In this document: positions 36,403 to 48,085 of the stretch, in pieces
Layout: every line of letters begins with the position of its first letter
Numbering within the stretch: the stretch's first letter is position 1
DNA from: Watersipora subatra
Lineage: Eukaryota; Bryozoa; Gymnolaemata; Cheilostomatida; Watersiporidae
Assembly: GCF_963576615.1 (NCBI RefSeq)
Contig: NC_088713.1
Coordinates: forward strand, 64,116,114 to 64,180,113
DNA: 64,000 bases
Direction of reading: 5' to 3'
The notes under the pieces: model-generated
Databases searched by the model: none
The model's input: only the letters and a program-made list of their open reading frames with translations
Told to the model about the DNA's origin: nothing
Position numbers and translations under genes: made by a program

Positions 36403-36699
36403 TGCTTTAAACTAAACCTAAACTTTTGTCTTAGTTACCTTTTTGTAGGCTTATATACTAGCTGAGCTACCCGGCTTTGCCTGAGTATTAAAAATCAGCT
36501 TATAAACAATGAGACGAAGTGAGAGTTGCCTGCTATTTCCTATTAACATGTCACAGTGCCAATGGAAAATTTGAGTAGGCTTACTGATAAGAGCTATTGC
36601 TTCTTTTGACGTTACGCCATGACTTTGGATCAGGACTGAAAGTATAGTGCACCTGCTTTTATATAATGACATATATCACCTAGTGAATCTATCAACATT

Positions 36700-36812
36700 G
36701 TGTGGCTTAGTTAGTAAAGCAATTGGAATGACAAACGGGAGGTCCGAGATTAAATCTTCTTCTTTACAGGTTTTTATTCCAAGATCTTAATAGCAATAGT
36801 TGGACAAATACG
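36700..36812 (+). repeat. tRNA-derived SINE-like element
   Basis: A-box-like TGGCTTAGTTAGTAAAGC and B-box-like GGTCCGAGATTAAATC about 35 bp apart, with a tail shared with 6080-6205. Confidence 0.5.
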
Positions 36813-36837
36813 CGAGCATATGTCTAACTTAAAGAAA

Positions 36838-36945
36838 TACATGTATATATATGAAATATTACATATACAAGATACATATATATATTTATATATGTATATA
36901 TATAAATTTCTATATATATATATATACGAGATATATTTTTACATA
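36838..36945. repeat. TA-rich microsatellite
   Basis: ATATATATATGAAATATTAC-type words; ORFs spurious. Confidence 0.85.
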
Positions 36946-36954
36946 TATACATAT

Positions 36955-37764
36955 GCAGTCAGAATTTCACATATGAGTGCTGCGATCCACGCAACAAGAA
37001 AATAGGATTATGAGTGACATTTAAAGCAAGTTTCTGTCTTGACATACAAGAAAAATTAAAGCAAAAAGCATCCATGCCAGTTTTTACTGGCCAATGAATG
37101 GCTGAGTGTGCGAAAACTCATTTAAAAAAACACCGCTCAGTCTGGTGTCAAATTATATTTAAATAGTTTTGCAAAAGCCAGTTAAAAATTAAAGAGAAAA
37201 CAAGAGAAAAAACCCTAAACCAGAGACACATGATAACAATTACAATCAAAACAGAATTAATATCATGTTAAGTAAAAAATTAAAACTTAGCTTCAGTTGT
37301 GTGTTTAGCTAAATTCATTAAGGTTAGCTTAAACATTACTGTTGTGTTACGCAGCGTCTCATACCATCGTTATCCACTAAGTCTGTTTGAAGGTAAGAGC
37401 TCTGTGCAGTATTGTACATTGTAATGTTATAATTTATTGCAGATCATAATCACCAAAAAGATATTTGCTACTCTAGAGCACAAAATAACAACAATTAAAA
37501 AACGTTATCCCTACGCAAAATGGTAATATTTTGTTTCAAATTATTTTTTATAGTTTTTCATAGTATGGGAACGAATTAACTTGTATTTTGTTATTTTATT
37601 TAGGAATTTATGCATTGAGATACAAGCACATTAACATATAAGGTCAGTCCTAGAACACATTAAACTCATATGTCGAAAGTATAACTATCTATGCTACTTG
37701 CTAAGTTTAGTACCTCTAACAAGGTCATAAGGTCAAAAAGTACTCAGCACTCTTTAGAACCTTT
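36955..37764. other. AT-rich repeat-derived sequence
   Basis: Words such as CACATATGAGTGCTGCGATC and, at the far end, TTGAGATACAAGCACATTAA suggest an old MITE related to sequence at about 14215. No gene. Confidence 0.35.
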
Positions 37765-37931
37765 ATATAGAGCCCAGGTGCCCAAATGGAGGCCCGGGGG
37801 CCTGATCAGGCCCTCTAGCTGTTTTTATCAGGCCCCCCAGTTGTTGTCATTTTTTTAATTGTTTTGCAAATTTTAAAGAGTTTGTTTGGCAATGCATTAT
37901 CGTTATTGTATCAGTAGTAATTGCTACCATA

Positions 37932-38325
37932 CTTTTCGGACTATTAGCCGCACCGGTATATAGGCCGCATCTGCTTTATTTTAAAAAAAACGATGATAGA
38001 ACAATACATAGGCCGCACCTTTTGTATATGCCGCAGAACTCATGATGGTGCTTTTAACACAGCAGCAACTTTGCTAGTTAAAATGGAACAGTGCCGTTAG
38101 GCACTGTTTCGTATTAACCGACGCTTTTTAACCCAGTACCTAACAAAACAATACCACAGTAGGCATTGTTTCATTTTTTATTTTACCGCTAGAGCTGCAC
38201 TAACCACAGATTCTAGTTAATGCGCTCTAGCGGTAAAAAGAAACACTGCAAAATAGGCGCAGCCTCTAAATCAGCCGCATGGCTCATAAAACACCGGAAA
38301 AAGTAGCGGCTAATAGTCCAAAATG
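37932..38325. mobile_element. Nested MITE with TA duplication
   Basis: Ends CTTTTCGGACTATTAGCCGC and, inverted, CATTTTGGACTATTAGCCGC, flanked by TA on both sides. 394 bp, no ORF. Probably Tc1/mariner-type. Confidence 0.65.
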
Positions 38326-38463
38326 TACTGTAGTTATCTGAAATCGCCTGACCAGCATTATTGACAATACTAGAGTTTAGTTTTGAGTTAGTGTGGGGGA
38401 TTTTTCAGCATAAATTGTTTTATTGTATGCCTAATGACTTAAAAAAATAATTCGTAAGCAATC

Positions 38464-40415
38464 ATGGCTCAGAGATTGGTAGATGGAGAAAACCGACGTT
38501 TTAATCCAGACTGAACTAAAAAAAAAAATTTTCATGAAGTAAAAGGGAAACCTGTATGTTTGATATGCAATAATTCAGTTGCTATAAACAAGGTGGCAAA
38601 TGTCAAAAAGCATTACACTCAAAACCATCCTGACTATGACAAAATATTTCCCCAGGTATAGCTAGGAGGCAGGAACAGATTGATAGATTAGCAAGGCAGG
38701 CTAATGGACAAATGTCTATGACGAGGGGCGCTACAAGCTTGCACCAAAGAGCTGCTACTGCCGATTACGAAGTTTGTTATAAAATTGCCAAGGCAATGGC
38801 TCCATACAGCCAAAGTGAACTGTTCAAAGAATGCATGGTTTCAGCCAATCAAGCGCACTACCCTGAAAAGCTAGATATTAGGTAAACTTTTCAGTCAGTA
38901 CTGCTATCTAAGAATACGTGGGCACGACGGATAGAAGCTACTGTCAATCATGTTGCTGAAGGTGTCATATATAACTTGAACAGTTTTGAATCATTTTCAG
39001 TTGCAGTAGAAGAAAGTACTGACTTAAACAATGTTGCTCAGCTGAGTGTGTTTGTTCGGTATTTTCTCAACAAGTTTAGTGAGGACTTTGCAGCAGTTTT
39101 TCTACTGACAGAATGTACGACTGGAGAAAATATATATCAGGCATTCAAGGCTTACATAGAGTCCCATAAAGTGTCAAAGAATAAGATAATTTCTGTAGCA
39201 ACAGATGGCGTCCCAGCTAAGGTGGGTGTATATTCTGGTTTTTTAATCGCCTAAAAGATAACAATCCTCAGATGATTCCATTTCATTGTATCATACACGA
39301 AAGCGTTCTCTGTGCACAACTGAAAGATGAATATGGAAGTCTTATGCTGGACATAATGAAACTAATAAACTTTTTCAGATCAAAATCATCTCTACGACAC
39401 CGCCAGCTTAGAAAGTTTCTACCGGAGTCTGATTCTCAGTATGATGAATTGTTAGAACACAACAATGTTAGGTTAGTACCATGTTGCTATCTTTGAATTA
39501 TATTTGACATACTTATTTTCATTATATTATGATGAGGTAAAAAAGCACAGCAATATTGTGGATATTGTCAATTATTTTTAACATACAATGTACTTTAATG
39601 TACTTTTACCGGTGGCTGAGTAAAGGTATGGACTGTAAGACAGCATATTGAGCAGTTTTTTAGTGAAATTGAAGGAGATGCAGCAGAACGATTTTAGAGA
39701 TTCTCAGATAGGAGCATTCACTGAGAGACATGGCTTTTCTGACAGACATTTTGGCTCAATTGAATGACCTAAATTTGAAATTGCAGGGTGAAGGTCGTAA
39801 TGTGGTAGAACACAGACAGGCAGTAACATATTTTAAACACAAACTCCACTGCTTCTAAGAGGACATAAACAGTGATATGAACCACTTTCCAATCATCAGG
39901 GAATTTGTGAATGGTTGTGATGATGTCATGGACCTTACAGCAGCAGGTGCTTTTCTCATTGATATTTCTTCAGAGATGGAGCGTCGCTTTGCTGCCTTTG
40001 ATAGTATCAAAGGCATTATTGAGCTGGTTGCGTGCCCATTTCAGGTACATCAGCTTTGGAAAACCCAAGTAACATTCCTCATGTTTAGACAGGTGAGGCA
40101 GAATTAGAGCTGTATGATTCAAAGGAAGATATATTGGCTAAAGCTCAATTTGCTGAGCAAACCATTCTAGGGTTCTGAACGCAACAGGAGAAGTATCCTA
40201 TGCTATGCGATATGACAGTGCACTTACTTACTTTCTTTGGAACAACCTACTTGTGTGAATCAATGTTTTCAAAGCTAACATTTATAAAAAGTAGGTGTCA
40301 GAGTGTACTGACAGAGGAACATACTCAACAGCTCTTTGCCGTAGCAGTAACCAAAGATAAACCAGACATTGCAGCAATAGCTGCAAAGCAAACTCGCTTT
40401 CATGTGTCTCATTAA
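38464..40415 (+). pseudogene. hAT (ZBED-like) transposase remnant
   Basis: An N-terminal BED finger is visible (CLICNNSVAINKVANVKKHY with the closing His). The catalytic-domain stretch reads FSVAVEESTDLNNVAQLSVF and TDGVPAKVGVYSG. A middle block at 39272-39496 has FHCIIHESVLCAQL. The C-terminal dimerisation block is TYLCESMFSKLTFIKSRCQS. Stops and frameshifts break it near 38510, 38882, 39252, 39660 and 40106, and non-coding sequence interrupts it at about 39480-39620. A dead hAT transposase of the ZBED type, in an intron of the host gene and opposite in strand. Confidence 0.85.
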
Positions 40416-40744
40416 CATTACAGATACTTTTTCTGCACAGTATACATGTATTTTGTTGAAAATAAACTTACATATGTTGTTATGTTACACCTTGTTACTT
40501 TCATGTTTATGTTCATGTATATATGTTTATTTACACATTACTTAAAAGTACACATACATTTACATATATACAGCTGTATTCATGCCTGGCCCTCCTGATA
40601 AGGCCTGGTTACCTGTTTGGCCCTCCAGCAAAAGTATTTGGGCACCCCTGATATAGAGTAAAGGCATCACACTTAATGGTAAGAAACACGCACTCTGTTA
40701 TTCTCTCTTTCCCTCTTTCTCTCTTCACACTCAGCTTCTCTTAC

Positions 40745-41122
40745 CGGAATATTCCATGACGAATCCAGTGTAGCTGGTGCTGTGATCGGTAATAAACGTG
40801 AAGGTCAGGCTCTGGTCTATTGGGTGGAGGTAGAGCGTCAATTGAGGAGCCTCAGTACCACATATCTGTACTGTGTTGCTATCATATTCGCTCACTCCAG
40901 TAATGTTTACGTAGTCAAGGCACTCGGAATCTAAGGATATCTTAGCTTGAGCTGAAAAATCTAGTCTTATTTGAGACTTTGGTGGGATATCTGTCACAGT
41001 CAAAGCGGAGTTGATGTTATTACTGTATCGGCTTGGGTAGTATTTGTGAGTCGCGATGTAGATGAGACCTTGCGATGAGGCTCTACGGTGAAAGTTCTTA
41101 TCTAGATATATGGGAAGCACCG
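40745..41122 (-). CDS. Host CUB gene, second CUB domain exon
   Basis: 378 nt, phase 1 at both ends, acceptor CCTTTCCAG, donor TTCCG|GTAAGA. The domain begins AVLPIYLDK and runs through HKYYPSRYSNNINSALTVTD, SECLDYVNITG, VQICG, LTLYLHPIDQSLTFTFITD and ends GFVMEYS, the usual CUB strand order. Only the second Cys pair is present; the first-pair position after NIN is Ser instead of Cys. Extracellular, probably a protein- or glycan-binding module. The symmetric phase allows domain duplication, and it splices to the stalk/TM exon 22.6 kb away. Confidence 0.75.
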
Positions 41123-41681
41123 CTGGAAAGGTAAAAACAGCTGAACAATGAAGAGGAAGGGTTAGCGAGCTGCTGGTTTGAGGTTCAACACATATTACTT
41201 GAAGCCATGAAAGGCATTGAACTCGTCGAGCAATAGTAATAATTCGAAACAATTTGCACAAAACAAAAAATACCACAAACCTTTATTTGTCAGAGAAATG
41301 GGGATTAGCTTCTGGTTTATTATAAAATAAATGAGGTTAATAAAAACCTTCAGAAGAGGAAGTCATGTGAACAATAAACATATCTGAGTAGAATTATTTT
41401 AGATGTGAAGCTTGTTTTGAGCAGTAGTTAGGTTAAAAGTGTGTATCTTTAGCAAATCAATTACTTCCATTTTAGCATGAACACTTGATAGTTTTGAGAA
41501 TTTTGAGTTTTCCATTTTGGAAAAGACTTTGCAGCATATTTGAATTAATCTGATGCACTCAAATTGTTATAGCTGGTGTTGGTGTGTTTTTTAATGAAAT
41601 ACATTTGCAGATGGCCTTGGCAGTAAAATAAGTAAAAATGTAATGATTAAGATAAAGCCTAAATATTTTGAAAGCCTGATA
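41123..41681. other. Intron sequence, nothing recognised
   Basis: AT-rich, between the CUB exon and the pogo-like element. Confidence 0.4.
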
Positions 41682-41707
41682 CAGTGCGCCCTCGATATAC
41701 GATTACC

Positions 41708-43406
41708 TAGCCTGTCTAGACAAGCTGTTGTTTTTGCGTAGTTGTCCCCCCGTCGAGCGGCGAGCAACAACGGCTTGTCACAAGACGTACTGCACCTGAT
41801 GCATCAGCTGCACTTATAGGGAGTTGTTCTCTTCCGTCTACGCGGCTTGGCCGCGATGTTATGTCGGTCGCTCCATTGGTAATCATAACGGATTTCACGC
41901 TAAAATTTATGTAGAAAAAAACAAGGTTACAACGTTTAACCAAAGACCAGTTTCTGTGATAAACTTTAGTAAAACTTGAAAATAAAATAAACTTAAAATA
42001 AAATCCATAAGAACAAATAAAACTGACTGATACAAAAATAGAAATAAAACTGACTGACCGCACAAATAACGACATGTTTCGTCGCTGTTGTTGCCTAAGT
42101 TCTCAAATTATAATAATGTTTACTGCAGAGAGGGGTCGCCAGTTAAACGTTCTTATCGTTCTTTGCGATACGGCTGCTAATGGGCAGTGCGACGTTTTTG
42201 TCGTTTCGGTAACGTATTTTATTATTGCCGTTTCTGGTTAGCTAAATGCCGTTTTTTGTTTACTTTTTTTACCAATAGCAAGCTATGATATAGTAGTTTC
42301 GGTTAGCCTCAAAAATTGACTTCAAGGTTGAGAAAAAAACGATCGTTTTTAGCAGTGATGAATAAATAAACTTTCGAAAAAAATTAGAAAATTGTTCTAA
42401 ATAATTTATCAACTTTTATTTTTCTTGCTTCGGTTGTAGCTTTTATTTACCGAATTTTTTGAGAGTTTGACTTTAGTTTACCGTCATGGCGACTTCTAAA
42501 AGAACCTCCCGAAATTATTCTCATAAAGCAAGTACTAGTACCGAAATTACTAAAAGATTCAGAGATGACAGTGACTTTTTAGATTTAGTAGCAAGAGATG
42601 ACAGTGAATCAGGTTTGAATTGTGATTGTAATGACTTTACATCTGGAAGTGACAGTGATGAAAAGGCTGGTAGCAGTAATGATGAGGATGTGAGTAGGAG
42701 TGATGCCAGTGCCTGGAAGAATATAACCAACATAAACAGAGATAAATCTCCTACAATTCAGCAGTTTAGAGCAGTGACAGGCCCAGTATTTACTCCAGTA
42801 GATGCTCAACCAGTAGAGTATTTTGAAAAGTTTTTTGAGCCTGTCAATCCAGGAAGTAAAATTTTGTGGGAGCTCTTTGTTGCACGAATAAGTACATGGT
42901 GCAAAGACTGTGATGTGGGCCTTTGTAAAGGAGAATGCTTTCGAAAATATCATTCGTAAATAGACAATTATTATGAAAAGCATATATTTTATGTTATACA
43001 TTTTTATTTGTTTATAATATATATATGCCTATGGACATATACATGTATACATATGCACCTTTAAACATAGAGATATGCACATAATAACACACAGAAAAGT
43101 GTATTAACCTTTTGAAAAAAATTGATTTTTTGGAAAATTAATTCGCCCATGGGAGCCTGATTTAGTTTTGAAAATTCGCCCACGAAAGGGTTAACTTTTC
43201 TACATAGATTTTTGCGTGAACTCCGCTATGATTACCAATGGAGCGACCGGAATAACATCGCAGCCAAGCCGCGTAGACGGAAGAGAACGACTACTTATAA
43301 GTGCAGCTGATGCATCAGGTGCAGTACGTCTTGTGACAAGCTGTTGTTGCTCGCCGCTCGACGGGGTGACAACTACGCAAAAACAACAGCTTGTCAAGAC
43401 AGGCTA
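41708..43406. mobile_element. Long-TIR element with 9-bp target duplication (Mutator-like)
   Basis: Begins TAGCCTGTCT and ends AGACAGGCTA. Arms of about 205 bp (41708-41915 and 43197-43406) are inverted copies with few mismatches. ACGATTACC is duplicated at 41699-41707 and 43407-43415. Long TIRs plus a 9-bp duplication is the Mutator-like pattern. The interior carries a piggyBac-type ORF. Confidence 0.65.
42486..42959 (+). pseudogene. Internally deleted piggyBac transposase
   Basis: 157 codons. The first ~125 match a piggyBac N-terminus: an acidic Ser-rich leader, then PVFTPVDAQPVEYFEKFF. It jumps directly to the C-terminal Cys-rich finger (WCKDCDVGLCKGECFRKYHS). The whole catalytic DDD core is absent, yet the frame stays open. 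Downstream, 43192-43195 is TTAA preceded by CGAAAGGG, a plausible piggyBac right end. The left end is unclear (TTAA at 42136 is one option). Could encode a DNA-binding fragment, but expression is unknown. Confidence 0.7.
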
Positions 43407-43415
43407 ACGATTACC

Positions 43416-45994
43416 CTGATATACGATTTTTTCACCTTATGAAGTCAAACATTGTGATATCTTCACCTCGCTATACAAATTTTATTTCACCATACGATTT
43501 TGAGAAAAGTTTCGCCCAAGTTAAAATTTGGTGGTCGGTGTGCTCATAAAGCACGTCAAAATAAAAAAGACACTGCAATATAATTTGCCAAAACATTTTC
43601 AGAATGTTGAGAAAAGACACGGTGATCGACTCCTCTCATGTCAGCATTCCGCGTAGAAAATTTTGTGTAAAATACACAAGTGAGAGCAAATATTCATTTG
43701 TAGCGTTATTATATCTTTTACTATAAACTTTTAAGTCAGTATACGTATATAACTACAAGTATCTACATTTAATTCATTAGCTATGGAATCTGAGACCGAT
43801 AGAAACGTTACAAAACGAATGAAAAATGATTTCCAAGTCAACAAAGTTGGATGTCGTAAATAAGAAGGCACCCGTATTATTAAGATTGTCATAGAATATG
43901 ATCGCAACCAATCAGCATTTGCAATTATTAAAACAAGACCTCCATTAAAGCAAGCACAAAAAAGAGCTTCCAACTGAAAACTTGAAAGAGCAAGGTCATG
44001 CACGCGATCAGCATTCAAAAGGAGCAACTATTTAGTAAAGACGAGGAAATAAAGGATACAGAAAACCCCATATGTTAGAAATATTTCAAATGTTTAATTT
44101 ACTGATGTGGACTGGTACATTAAAACAATGCATGTGTAACATATATTATTTATCATTTGTATGGCATGTTTTTCATATTTTATTTGTTCCTTTTGATTGT
44201 ATGTTTTATTTTTTGTTTAACCATGTCTTTGCAGATTGGCTTGTTATCTCCTACGTGAATACAATTTACCGTATGTATGTACCTCATATTACTATCTACT
44301 CAAGATAGTTGAAACATTTACATTTCTTTCTGAAACTTGTTAAAGCCCTTTCCTCTAGGGTATAAATACGTAAAAACTTTGCACGTATGGTTACATTGAT
44401 TCTTGTGCACATTTCATACAATAAAAACTACTGGAGCACCTTTTCTGGATCCATCTACAAGCGTTAGCTAGCTAGCAGTTTTTTGCATTGTACCAGCATG
44501 TTTTCTTTTAAACCAGAAAAAAAATTGGACAGGACTAGACAACCTTCTTTAGCCTGCTAAAAATTCCAATTTATTACGTATTAAATTAATCTTCAAGTGT
44601 ACAGCAACATAATTAGCATTGATACGTTTTTGCCTCCTCCTTGCTTTATTTGCTACAATATACCAGCTAAAGTCACGTTACTCCAAAGGTATGTACGTCC
44701 TGTATAGTAAATAAAATATCATTTTTCTTTTCAGTGGCCATTAAATGGTCAGCTGTGTGAAAGGCCACTTTTGATAACAGCATTGCTCGGCTTTTCTTAT
44801 TGAATTCTGGTTGAAAAAGGTTTCAACCAGACACTCTAAATTTCATAATGAAAGTGAAGACAGAAACTTATGAAGGATAAAATTTTGTGATAACAGTTGA
44901 AATTCATTAAAATAGTTTAAAATACATACTAAAACTTGGTTTTAAGGGTAAGTTTTGAAAGCTAAACTTATTTGAAATGAAATCAACGTTTACGTTATGC
45001 ATACCTTTTGAAGGTAAGAACTTGTTACCCTCCGATCTGCATTTAGTACACAGATTACAATTTTACAGTATTGCAGATTATAATCACTAGGTGCACTTAA
45101 TACAATGCAGCTGCTGTAGGTAACTATAGTTACTCAAGTTAACATACTATTTTGTTACTAATTTTTAATATGTACAGCATTTTTATAAAATTTTGGACGA
45201 TTTTTACCTTCTTTTTGTTCATTGTATAATTACAATGGTTTCTATACCCAGACATACAATTTTTTCCGCCATACGATGCCAGCCTTGGAACGGATTAACA
45301 TTGTATCTTGAGGGTGCACTGTATATACTAACTTAGGGCCTATGGTGCAGTTTTGCCCGTAAACCTCATCATTTCACAGAACTTTTCAAATGCTTTTTGT
45401 GATATTATTTTAATTCTATTTGCTTTTTTGCTATATGTTTGGCCGGCAATCCACTGATAAAGCTTAATTATTACACTTTTAATTTCAAAAAGACATAACT
45501 TAAAATTTAGCCACAAAAGTGAAGCATTAGTTGCTTTGAGCAATTTATTTTTGCCATACACACATTTACTAATACAACTTGCCCAACTGCAGCAATATCA
45601 GATCTCCTGCAAGTCAAAAAGAATTGCAATAAAATTGAATTGTATTACAATTATTTTGACTTTGTGCCCAAAAGAGTTTTAAAAGGAGCTTTAAATAAGG
45701 TTTCTTTACTTCTATCTACGATAGATAATAATTTGTCATGAAAACACCACCAACACATCGTATGCGCGCATCACAAACATCATATGCATGCACAAACTCG
45801 CACACACACAGACCAACAGACAGACACTATGGCCACGTAAGATTCATTAGTTTAGATGTTTGTATTTTAAAACAAAATTATATTTTACGCTTTTCATTGC
45901 AGATTTTTCTTTCTTTATATCAACCATATTTTCAAAAAAGAATATACACACACCTTAGAAATTATGTTGTGTGCCCTGTGACAGTAGTTCATAC
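43416..45994. other. Remainder of the pogo-like element and host intron
   Basis: AT-rich with CATACGATTTT/TATACGAT words up to 45321, then plain intron. Short frames at 43731, 44072, 45340 and 45738 show no motif. Confidence 0.4.
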
Positions 45995-46369
45995 CTGAGT
46001 AAACAAGCAAAACTCCTCGATAGGTTTGTTCTTGGTTTGTAACAAACCATAAGGACATGCTGTCTGTCTTGGGAGTTACGTAGTATGTCAAAGCTTCCAC
46101 ATCACCTCCACAGATTATTGACGCTTTATCTCTGGTAGTCCTTTGCACATCGAGATAGTCACTGCAATTGCGGTCCAATTCAATGCCTGACCTTGCTGTC
46201 AAGTCAATTCTGTAGAGAGGGTATGATGATACACCAGTCAGCGTGAGGGAACAATTGATGTTGTGTTCATAAAGTTTAGTTGGGTAGCCTTCGTGGGTAA
46301 CAATGTGCATGAGGTTTCTCGATGGAGCTGCACTGTAGGAGTTGCCACGTCGTGCTATGGGAATCACCT
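45995..46369 (-). CDS. Host CUB gene, first CUB domain exon seen
   Basis: 375 nt, phase 1 at both ends, acceptor TTACCCAG, donor CTCAG|GTATGA. Reads VIPIARRGNSYSAAPSRNL, HNINCSLTLTG, NCSDYLDVQ, KASIICGG, WFVTNQEQTYRGVLLVYS. Unlike its partner at 40745 it keeps a Cys after NIN. The two exons start alike (VIPIA and VLPIY) and end alike (VLLVYS and FVMEYS), so they are duplicates. No further exon of this gene was found between here and 64000. Confidence 0.75.
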
Positions 46370-47892
46370 CTGGGTAAGAAAAGACTCATTTATTATTTTT
46401 ACACTGCTTTTCAGGGTTACCGTTAACATGTTTAATGCTAACATGTGTATTATTAACATATATATATATAGTTAACATATATCTTGTTAACACATATTGT
46501 TAAAATATATTTTGTTAATATATATACTGTTACCGTATTTATTGGTAACAGATGTATAGTTAACATAATTATATACGGTAATTAACACTTGTGTTGTTAA
46601 CATAAATATTGTTAATATGCTCGACCTGTGAATTTTATTACTCCCGAGCATAGTAAACAAAGTGAAAAAATTTCTGCTTCCCTTATATTGCACCTGCTAT
46701 CTGCCTGTCACCAGAATTAGTCAATAGCAAACGACTTGCCTCACTTCAACAAGAAAAACTGTACTTTAAACTGCAAGTTACTTCTGTTGATGATCACATG
46801 TCATTTTCCTCTTGATAACATAAAGCAGCTGTTAGTGGTGCCATAACTTAAAGGTTTACTTTCAACAGAATTCACATTAAAGTTATTTGATGTCAAAAAG
46901 TTTGCCATGTCTTACTCTGCTGTGTTGTAGGTGCACAATACCCTACATGATGAAAATATTCGATGGATATAAAAATTTGCGATTTCGCGAAAAGTCACTT
47001 CCGCGAATTTTTTAGTTCTGCGGATAATTAGTTACAATGTATATTTTTAATCACATGGAATATCAACTACTGCCACAAATTAAAAACTTGTCATTAGGCA
47101 TAAATACTAAACGTAGCTGAGTTCCAAAACCCTTTTAAAATCATTACCGGGCTTCGAATTAACCCCATCGCCAATGTATCATATTTCTTTACAAAATTAT
47201 TAAAGGGTGTCACAAAATATGCAGAAGGGCGTCATCACAAAAATAGCTGCTAGGCAGAAATACTAAACGTAGCAGAGTTGTGAAACTTTTTTAAGATCAT
47301 CGCCGGGGCTTCGAGTTAACCCCATCGCCATTGCATCAAACTTCTTCACAAATTTTTTTAAGGTTTTTCACAAGTTATTTGGCATGACATTGTCATAGCA
47401 AAAATCTCTCCTACAGTCATTTTACATTAAAATCAACTCCATCAACCTCTAATACCTAAGTTGAGGACCATAATGATTTTGATCTGGACATTATGGTATG
47501 TGTTTGAGTTGCAGTGCAAATACGTTTTTTCCATATTTAACTGCGTTAATTAATGCTTTTGTTTAAAAACTGATCGCTTTCATTAAATACTTAGGCTATT
47601 GTTTTTGGACTTCTTTTACAATTATAAATATTTTTTGTGTTTACTACCTATTCCAAAAACTAGAAACAAGTAGTAATATTCACCAAGGCAGAAATATTGG
47701 CAGAGAAGCAACCAGTCAACCGAAACCCCTTCATCAACAACAACTCCTTGATATTGCTACAGCAAACATGATGTTATTATATATTATATTTCATGTATAG
47801 ATATATTATAATTTATTGTAAACTTGAGTGTACAAATGAAGTATTTCAAATACAAATAAGATTTTACAAACAATGACAGTAGTATAGTAAGC
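46370..47892. repeat. Intron or 5' flank with two repeat patches
   Basis: 46425-46620: degenerate GTTAACATATAT minisatellite. 47096-about 47390: two copies of a 156-bp unit (TACTAAACGTAGC ... GAGTTAACCCCATCGCCA). No gene recognised. Confidence 0.6.
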
Positions 47893-48085
47893 CATTTTTC
47901 GTTATGTTTACTAGGGAATTTGTACAGGCTTTTTCGTTATGTTTACTAGGATCTTGTACAGGCATTTTCGATAAGTTTACCAGGATCTTGCACATGCACT
48001 TTCGATAAGTTTACCAGGATGTTGTACAGGCATTTTTGATAAGTTAGCTTGGTATTTGTACAGGAATCCTCCTTAAGTTTAGTCG
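47893..48085. repeat. 34-36-bp minisatellite, about 5 copies
   Basis: Unit like TTTCGATAAGTTTACCAGGA followed by TCTTGTACAGGCA. Lies just left of the Polinton genes and may mark the element edge. Confidence 0.8.

Larger units (their letters stand above)
37773..40650 (+). mobile_element. hAT transposon with 8-bp target duplication
   Basis: ATATAGAG at 37765-37772 and at 40651-40658 flanks the element. Ends are inverted: CCCAGGTGCCCAAAT at the left, the inverse of CAGGGGTGCCCAAAT at the right. Contains a decayed hAT transposase and a nested MITE at 37932-38325. Confidence 0.85.
41682..45321. mobile_element. pogo/Tigger-like element with nested insertions
   Basis: Ends CAGTGCGCCCTCGATATACG (left) and, inverted, CAGTGCACCCTCAAGATACA (right), each bordered by TA. 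The TIR resembles Tc1/mariner pogo-class ends. No transposase seen in the 3.6 kb, much of which comes from the insertion at 41708-43406. Confidence 0.6.
14104..46369 (-). other. Host gene span: CUB-CUB-transmembrane protein (3' part)
   Basis: Seven exons with matching phases read right to left: CUB 45995-46369, CUB 40745-41122, stalk plus TM 17955-18159, tail 17790-17866, 16165-16215, 15819-15909 and 14104-14152. The 5' exons, including a signal peptide, are not seen and may lie beyond the window. The 22.6-kb intron between the second CUB and the TM exon holds most of the repeats. The domain order suggests a type I surface receptor or adhesion protein. No orthologue is named. Confidence 0.75.

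Noticed and set aside
36700..36812. Functional tRNA gene
   Set aside because: A- and B-box-like words only; no cloverleaf could be folded, and the tail is shared with a dispersed repeat.
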